A stretch of DNA of 64,000 nt from positions 1 through 64,000 of the forward strand of contig CAVPQM010000003.1 of NCBI GenBank assembly GCA_963707555.1, in the 5' to 3' direction. The notes beneath the pieces were generated by a model. That model had not been told where the DNA came from. It made no database searches and saw only the letters and a program-made list of their open reading frames with translations. Below are positions 60,446 through 64,000 of this stretch, piece after piece. Source of the stretch: JAFAFN01 sp963707555 (lineage in GTDB: Bacteria > Actinomycetota > Acidimicrobiia > Acidimicrobiales > Microtrichaceae). How positions within the stretch are numbered: position 1 is the stretch's first letter; each line of letters begins with the position of its first letter. The position numbers were made by a program, and so were the translations under genes.

Positions 60446-61525
60446 ATGGCGTACCGGGTGGTGCAGTGGGCGACCGGGGGAGTGGGTCGGGCAGCGATCG
60501 AGGGAGTGCTCGCACACCCCGATCTGGAGCTGGTCGGCTGCTGGGTGCACAGCGACGACAAGGCGGGTCGTGACGTCGGCGAGCTGCTCGGCCACGAGCC
60601 GGGTGAGGTGACGCTGCTCGGCGTGACCGCGACGACCGACGAGTCCGAGCTGTTGGCGCTCGGCGCCGACTGCGTCGTCTACAGCCCGCTCGTGCCCGAC
60701 GCCGCCCAGGTCCGCCGCATCCTCGCCGCGGGAACCAGCGTCGTGACGCCGCTCGGCTGGATCCACCCCCGGGGCGACGAGCTTGCCGAGCTCGACGAGC
60801 TGTGCCGCCGATCCGGCAGCGTGCTGCACGGCACCGGCATCCACCCCGGCGGCATCACCGAGCGGTTCCCGCTGGTGCTCTCCGCGCTGTCGGGCTCGAT
60901 CACCCACGTGCGTGCCGAGGAGTTCTCCGACATCCGCACCTACGGCGCACCCGACGTGATCCGCGACTGGATGCTCTTCGGCGCCACGCCCGAGGCGGCG
61001 AGGGCGTCGATCATGCCGGCGGTGCTCGGCGGCGGCTTCGGGCAGTCGGTGCGCATGGTCGCCGAGGAGCTCGGCTTCGACCTCGACGACGAGCTGCGCA
61101 GCACCCACGAGCTGGCGGTCGCCACGTCGCCGATCGACTCGCCGATCGGTGCGATCGAGCCGGGCACGGTCGCCGCACAGCGCTTCCGGTGGGAGGCCAC
61201 CGTCGACGGCGTCGCGGTGGTGACCGCAGCGGTCAACTGGTGCATGGGTGACGAACACCTGGATCCGGGGTGGACCTTCGGCCCCGAGGGTGAGCGGTTC
61301 GAGGTCGAGGTCACCGGCGATCCGTCGACGACGACCGTGTTCCACGGCCTGCACCCCGAGAGCATCGCCGCGGGCCTCGTCCGCAACCCGGGGATCGTGG
61401 CCACGGCGCTGCACTGCGTGAACGCGGTGCCGTACGTCTGCGCCGCGGAGCCCGGCGTGCGGACCTATCTCGACCTGCCGCCCGTCGCCGGCCGCGCCGC
61501 GCCCGGCCTGGCCCGAACCACCTGA
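60446..61525 (+). CDS. DapB/DAPDH-like NAD(P)-dependent dehydrogenase
   Basis: This 359-aa protein has the N-terminal Rossmann motif VVQWATGGVGRAAIEGVLAH and the DapB-like HGTGIHPGGITERFPLVLSA. It belongs to the dihydrodipicolinate-reductase-like group that includes 2,4-diaminopentanoate dehydrogenase. It uses NAD(P)H to oxidise or reduce an amine or carbonyl. The ATG follows GAGGGGGCAGCCG. The stop codon lies inside a 2 x 15-bp repeat just before the LLM gene. Confidence 0.85.
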   Translation: MAYRVVQWATGGVGRAAIEGVLAHPDLELVGCWVHSDDKAGRDVGELLGHEPGEVTLLGVTATTDESELLALGADCVVYSPLVPDAAQVRRILAAGTSVVTPLGWIHPRGDELAELDELCRRSGSVLHGTGIHPGGITERFPLVLSALSGSITHVRAEEFSDIRTYGAPDVIRDWMLFGATPEAARASIMPAVLGGGFGQSVRMVAEELGFDLDDELRSTHELAVATSPIDSPIGAIEPGTVAAQRFRWEATVDGVAVVTAAVNWCMGDEHLDPGWTFGPEGERFEVEVTGDPSTTTVFHGLHPESIAAGLVRNPGIVATALHCVNAVPYVCAAEPGVRTYLDLPPVAGRAAPGLARTT

Positions 61526-61540
61526 GCCCGAACCACCTGA
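61511..61540 (+). repeat. 2 x 15-bp exact tandem repeat over a stop codon
   Basis: GCCCGAACCACCTGA occurs twice in tandem. The first copy ends the DapB-like gene with TGA at 61523-61525; the second repeats the stop and leads into the GGGAGG ribosome site of the next gene. Confidence 0.95.
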
Positions 61541-61551
61541 GGGAGGACACC

Positions 61552-62433
61552 GTGCAGTTCGCCATCATCCCGCCCGTCCGTTCCGACGTCACCGCCGACC
61601 CCGAGTGGATGACCGGTTTCGCCCGCCACGCCGAGGCGGTGGGCTTCGAGTCGATCGTGCTCGTCGAGCACGCCGTGGTGGTCTCGCGTCGCTCCGAGCC
61701 GTATCCCTACTCGACCACCGGTGACTTCCCCCTGCACGACGACTGCATCATCCCCGATCCGCTCGATCTGCTGGCGTTCCTGGCGGCGTCGACCACGACG
61801 CTCGGGCTGGCGACCGGCGTGCTGGTGCTGCCCGAGCACCACCCGGTGGTGCTCGCAAAGCGGGTCGCGACCATCGACCGGCTCTCGGGCGGTCGGGTTC
61901 GTCTGTGCATCGGCGTGGGCTGGATGCGCGAGGAGCTCGAGGCCTGCGGCACCGACTTCGCGACCAGGGGCCGGCGCACCGACGAGACCATCGACGCGAT
62001 GCGCGCGCTGTGGGCGCCCGACAGCGACGAGGGGGCGTCGTTCCACGGCGAGTTCTTCGACTTCGACCACGCGTTCAGCAATCCGAAGCCCGCCCAGCCG
62101 GGCGGCGTCCCGATCCACATCGGTGGTCACAGCGACGCCGCCGCTCGACGGGCCGGTCGACGCGGCGACGGCTTCCAACCACTCGGGCTGCGCGGCCCGG
62201 AGCTGGCGGACAAGGTCGCGCTCATGCGGCGCAGCGCCGAGCAGGCCGGCCGGGACCCGAACCGACTCGAGCTGAGCCTGGGTGCCGCGCTCGCGACGAC
62301 GACCCTCGAGACCGCCGAGCAGGCCGTCGAACTCGGTGCCCACCGACTGGTGGTCTCACCGTCGCAGAGCCATGACTTGTCCGAGGTGCAGGACGAGATG
62401 TCCGCGTTCGCCGAGCGGCTCGGCCTGGTGTGA
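61552..62433 (+). CDS. LLM-class F420-dependent oxidoreductase (TIGR03619 type)
   Basis: This 293-aa luciferase-like barrel protein has WMTGFARHAEAVGFESIVLV, then LATGVLVLPEHHPVVLAKRV, VRLCIGVGWMREELEACGTD and the phosphate-binding GGVPIHIGGHSDAAARRAGR. TIGR03619-type enzymes use F420 or FMN. GTG 61552 follows GGGAGGACACC. It is in an operon with the DapB-like gene. Substrate is unknown. Confidence 0.9.
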   Translation: MQFAIIPPVRSDVTADPEWMTGFARHAEAVGFESIVLVEHAVVVSRRSEPYPYSTTGDFPLHDDCIIPDPLDLLAFLAASTTTLGLATGVLVLPEHHPVVLAKRVATIDRLSGGRVRLCIGVGWMREELEACGTDFATRGRRTDETIDAMRALWAPDSDEGASFHGEFFDFDHAFSNPKPAQPGGVPIHIGGHSDAAARRAGRRGDGFQPLGLRGPELADKVALMRRSAEQAGRDPNRLELSLGAALATTTLETAEQAVELGAHRLVVSPSQSHDLSEVQDEMSAFAERLGLV

Positions 62434-62460
62434 GCGTCGACCGGGCGAGCGGTCGCCGGA

Positions 62461-63198
62461 TCACGAGGGCAGTTCGGCGCTCAGGTCCGAGTCGCCTTCT
62501 CCGGCGCCGCCGCCTGCGCCGCGGACCAGGCGGACCCGCACGAGCTCCGAGGGGGCCGCTCCGACCGTGGTGCTCCAGCGTTGTGACCCGTCGCCATGGG
62601 TCCGGAGCTCACCTGCGGTGTAGGACCGCCCCGAGGTGACGTCGCACTCGACGCGGTAGGCGCCCGTCGGGGCGTCGCGGTCGAGGGTCACCACCAGCTC
62701 GCTCGCGCCGTAGGGGCCGGGTCGGTCGCTGCGCACCGAGGTGACCGCGACCGCGCCGACCGTCGCTCCGTCGGCGGTCTCGAGCGGTGCCCGCAGGCCG
62801 TCCACGCGACCCGCGACGGTCCCGGTCGCCACCTCGCCCGAGGAGTCGACCGAACCGGTCCCGCCGCGCTCGATCGCCAGCGCCCCGATCGACACGAGTG
62901 CCAGCACCACCGCCGCAGCGACGAGCGCGACCCGACGGCGTGGACGGCGTCCCGACGCGACCACCTCGGGGGGAGCGAGCGCCGCCACCGCTCGCTCCTC
63001 GAACCCGGGTGGCGGCTCGATCGACGGCGCCGCGGTCAGGAGCGAGTCGAAGGTGGCGATCAGCCCGCGCAGCTCGCTGCGGCAGGTGCGGCAGCTCGAC
63101 AGGTGGTCGAGCGCCGCTGCCCGCTCGTCGCCGACGGCGATGCCCAAGGCCAGCTCCGCGGTCACCTCCCGGCACGCGCGGCACCCGGTCGCGGTCAT
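62461..63198 (-). CDS. zinc-finger anti-sigma factor
   Basis: This 245-aa membrane protein has an N-terminal ZAS zinc site DHLSSCRTC (His32, Cys36, Cys39), one membrane helix (about 90-109) and an outer domain of about 130 residues (TVAGRVDGLRAPLETADGAT onward), as in RskA-like anti-sigma factors. It binds and holds the ECF sigma factor encoded just upstream. Start ATG 63198 overlaps the sigma stop (ATGA). Confidence 0.9.
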   Translation of the reverse strand: MTATGCRACREVTAELALGIAVGDERAAALDHLSSCRTCRSELRGLIATFDSLLTAAPSIEPPPGFEERAVAALAPPEVVASGRRPRRRVALVAAAVVLALVSIGALAIERGGTGSVDSSGEVATGTVAGRVDGLRAPLETADGATVGAVAVTSVRSDRPGPYGASELVVTLDRDAPTGAYRVECDVTSGRSYTAGELRTHGDGSQRWSTTVGAAPSELVRVRLVRGAGGGAGEGDSDLSAELPS

Positions 63199-63755
63199 GG
63201 GGTCACCTCGTCGGCGAGCAGCGAGCGCAGTCGGCGCAGGCCCGTGCGGATGCGGGTCTTGGCGGTGCCGAGCGGGATCGACTCGATGTCGGCGATCTCG
63301 GCCGCGGTCCGCCCGTAGAAGGCGGCGAGCACGACCGAACGGCGCTGGTCCACCGGCACCTCCGACAGCGCCGACCAGACACGCTCGACATCGAGGTCGT
63401 CCTCGGCGACCTCGTCGGTCGAGCGGCGCTCCGTGGGGACGGCCAGCAGTCCCTCGATCGAGTCGGGGTCGACCGAGACCGCTCGCCGCATCCGGGCCGC
63501 GTCGATCGCCGCGTGCCTCGCGATCGTCAGCACCCACGGAGCGACCGCCCCCCGTCGTGCGTCGAACCCGCCGGCGTGCCGCCAGACCCGCACGAACGTC
63601 TCCTGAGCGGCGTCCTCGGCCGCGTGGCGGTCGCCCAGCACTGTGAACGTCATGCCGAACACACGGCGGCCGTAGCGGCGGACGAACGTGCGCGCCGAGA
63701 CCTCGTCGCCGATCGCGATGCCGGCGAGCAGGGCTTCGTCGGACGCAGTGCTCAC
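63195..63755 (-). CDS. ECF sigma factor
   Basis: This 186-aa sigma-70 ECF protein has region 2 (FVRRYGRRVFGMTFTVLGDR, AAQETFVRVWRHAGGFD) and region 4 (RRSVVLAAFYGRTAAEIADI, GTAKTRIRTGLRRLRSLLAD). It begins with GTG 63755. Its anti-sigma gene overlaps it. It is divergent from a lipoprotein gene, a likely member of its regulon, across 142 bp. Confidence 0.94.
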   Translation of the reverse strand: MSTASDEALLAGIAIGDEVSARTFVRRYGRRVFGMTFTVLGDRHAAEDAAQETFVRVWRHAGGFDARRGAVAPWVLTIARHAAIDAARMRRAVSVDPDSIEGLLAVPTERRSTDEVAEDDLDVERVWSALSEVPVDQRRSVVLAAFYGRTAAEIADIESIPLGTAKTRIRTGLRRLRSLLADEVTP

Positions 63756-63897
63756 GGTGGTTGTACGGCGGGACGGGGCGACCGGGATGTCGCCGTACCA
63801 GACAACCTACGACGCACTCCACGCGATGCAATCCCTCTGGCTCACCGGGCCGTACCCCACTCATCGACGGACACGTCACGACTGCGAGGAGTCGACC

Positions 63898-64000
63898 ATG
63901 ACCCGACCGCTCACCTCCATCGGCGCCCTGGCGCTGTGTGCCGCGCTCTTGGTCGGCTGCAGCAGCGACGGCTACGGCGGCAGCGACGACAACGGTTCCG
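63898..64000 (+). CDS. lipoprotein, N-terminal part only (cut by the window end)
   Basis: MTRPLTSIGALALCAALLVG then the lipid-Cys21 (LVGC) and the linker SSDGYGGSDDNG form a clear bacterial lipoprotein start. ATG 63898 follows GAGGAGTCGACC. The rest lies outside the window. It is divergent from the ECF sigma-anti-sigma operon and may be its target. Confidence 0.75.
   Translation, partial: MTRPLTSIGALALCAALLVGCSSDGYGGSDDNGS

Overview
The window is very GC-rich, densely coded double-stranded DNA from an actinobacterium. The signs are a carD gene, a mycothiol-dependent DinB-type enzyme, F420-type oxidoreductases (DDN-like and LLM), a bldA-like tRNA-Leu fragment, many TetR regulators, GTG/TTG starts, ATGA/GTGA gene overlaps, and a -10 box (TAnnnT) lying 6-8 bases in front of start codons that lack a Shine-Dalgarno site, which implies leaderless mRNAs. 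A member of the class Acidimicrobiia would fit, but the sequence alone does not prove it. There is no rRNA, CRISPR array, transposase or integrase.

Layout. 1-1.64 kb: the 3' end of a tRNA-Leu, a 1.6-kb integrase-less islet with a HigBA-type toxin-antitoxin pair and a broken response regulator, and a second 47-bp copy of the tRNA 3' end. 1.7-7.7 kb: a TetR/hydrolase pair around a palindromic operator, an MMPL exporter and a two-component system. 7.7-12.6 kb: alcohol dehydrogenase with a 56-aa partner, a GT-C glycosyltransferase and small proteins. 12.6-20.9 kb: LAL regulator, MFS exporter with its TetR, a DDN-like protein, a truncated aldolase with a broken TetR, AraC and a thioesterase. 21-26.6 kb: carD, a copper-storage-like protein, RDD and EamA membrane proteins, and an ArsR-SRPBCC pair. 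26.7-36.5 kb: thiolase, carotenoid oxygenase, a doubled HxlR regulator, a GH3 glucosidase, and a TetR-controlled FtsX-type ABC exporter. 36.7-45.4 kb: a probable catabolic operon (flavin monooxygenase, VOC enzyme, hydrolase, TetR), a penicillin-binding-like lipoprotein, acyl-CoA dehydrogenase, SLC13/ArsB-type permease, cupin and a double PPOX protein. 45.4-52.1 kb: a lipoprotein, MazEF, Ogt, MerR with the YndJ-DUF1990 operon, GNAT, and a 41-aa Trp-rich protein facing a perfect 50-bp palindrome. 52.1-64 kb: alcohol dehydrogenase with a flavoprotein, a DUF2470-siderophore-interacting protein under an iron box, an enolase/amidohydrolase/DUF2817 operon facing an RpiR regulator, a cupin/DapB-like/LLM group, and an ECF sigma-anti-sigma pair beside a lipoprotein cut by the window edge.

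Two window-wide patterns matter to a user of this annotation. First, nine otherwise conserved genes carry in total twelve frameshifts, and every one can be repaired by restoring one GC dinucleotide inside a GCGC context. These genes are therefore given as frameshifted CDSs, not as true pseudogenes; the pattern looks like a systematic sequence error or a local contraction process. Second, gene ends repeatedly carry short tandem repeats of 15-18 bp (29.4, 41.2, 43.7, 44.7, 45.4 and 61.5 kb), several of them adding peptide repeats or duplicating the stop codon.
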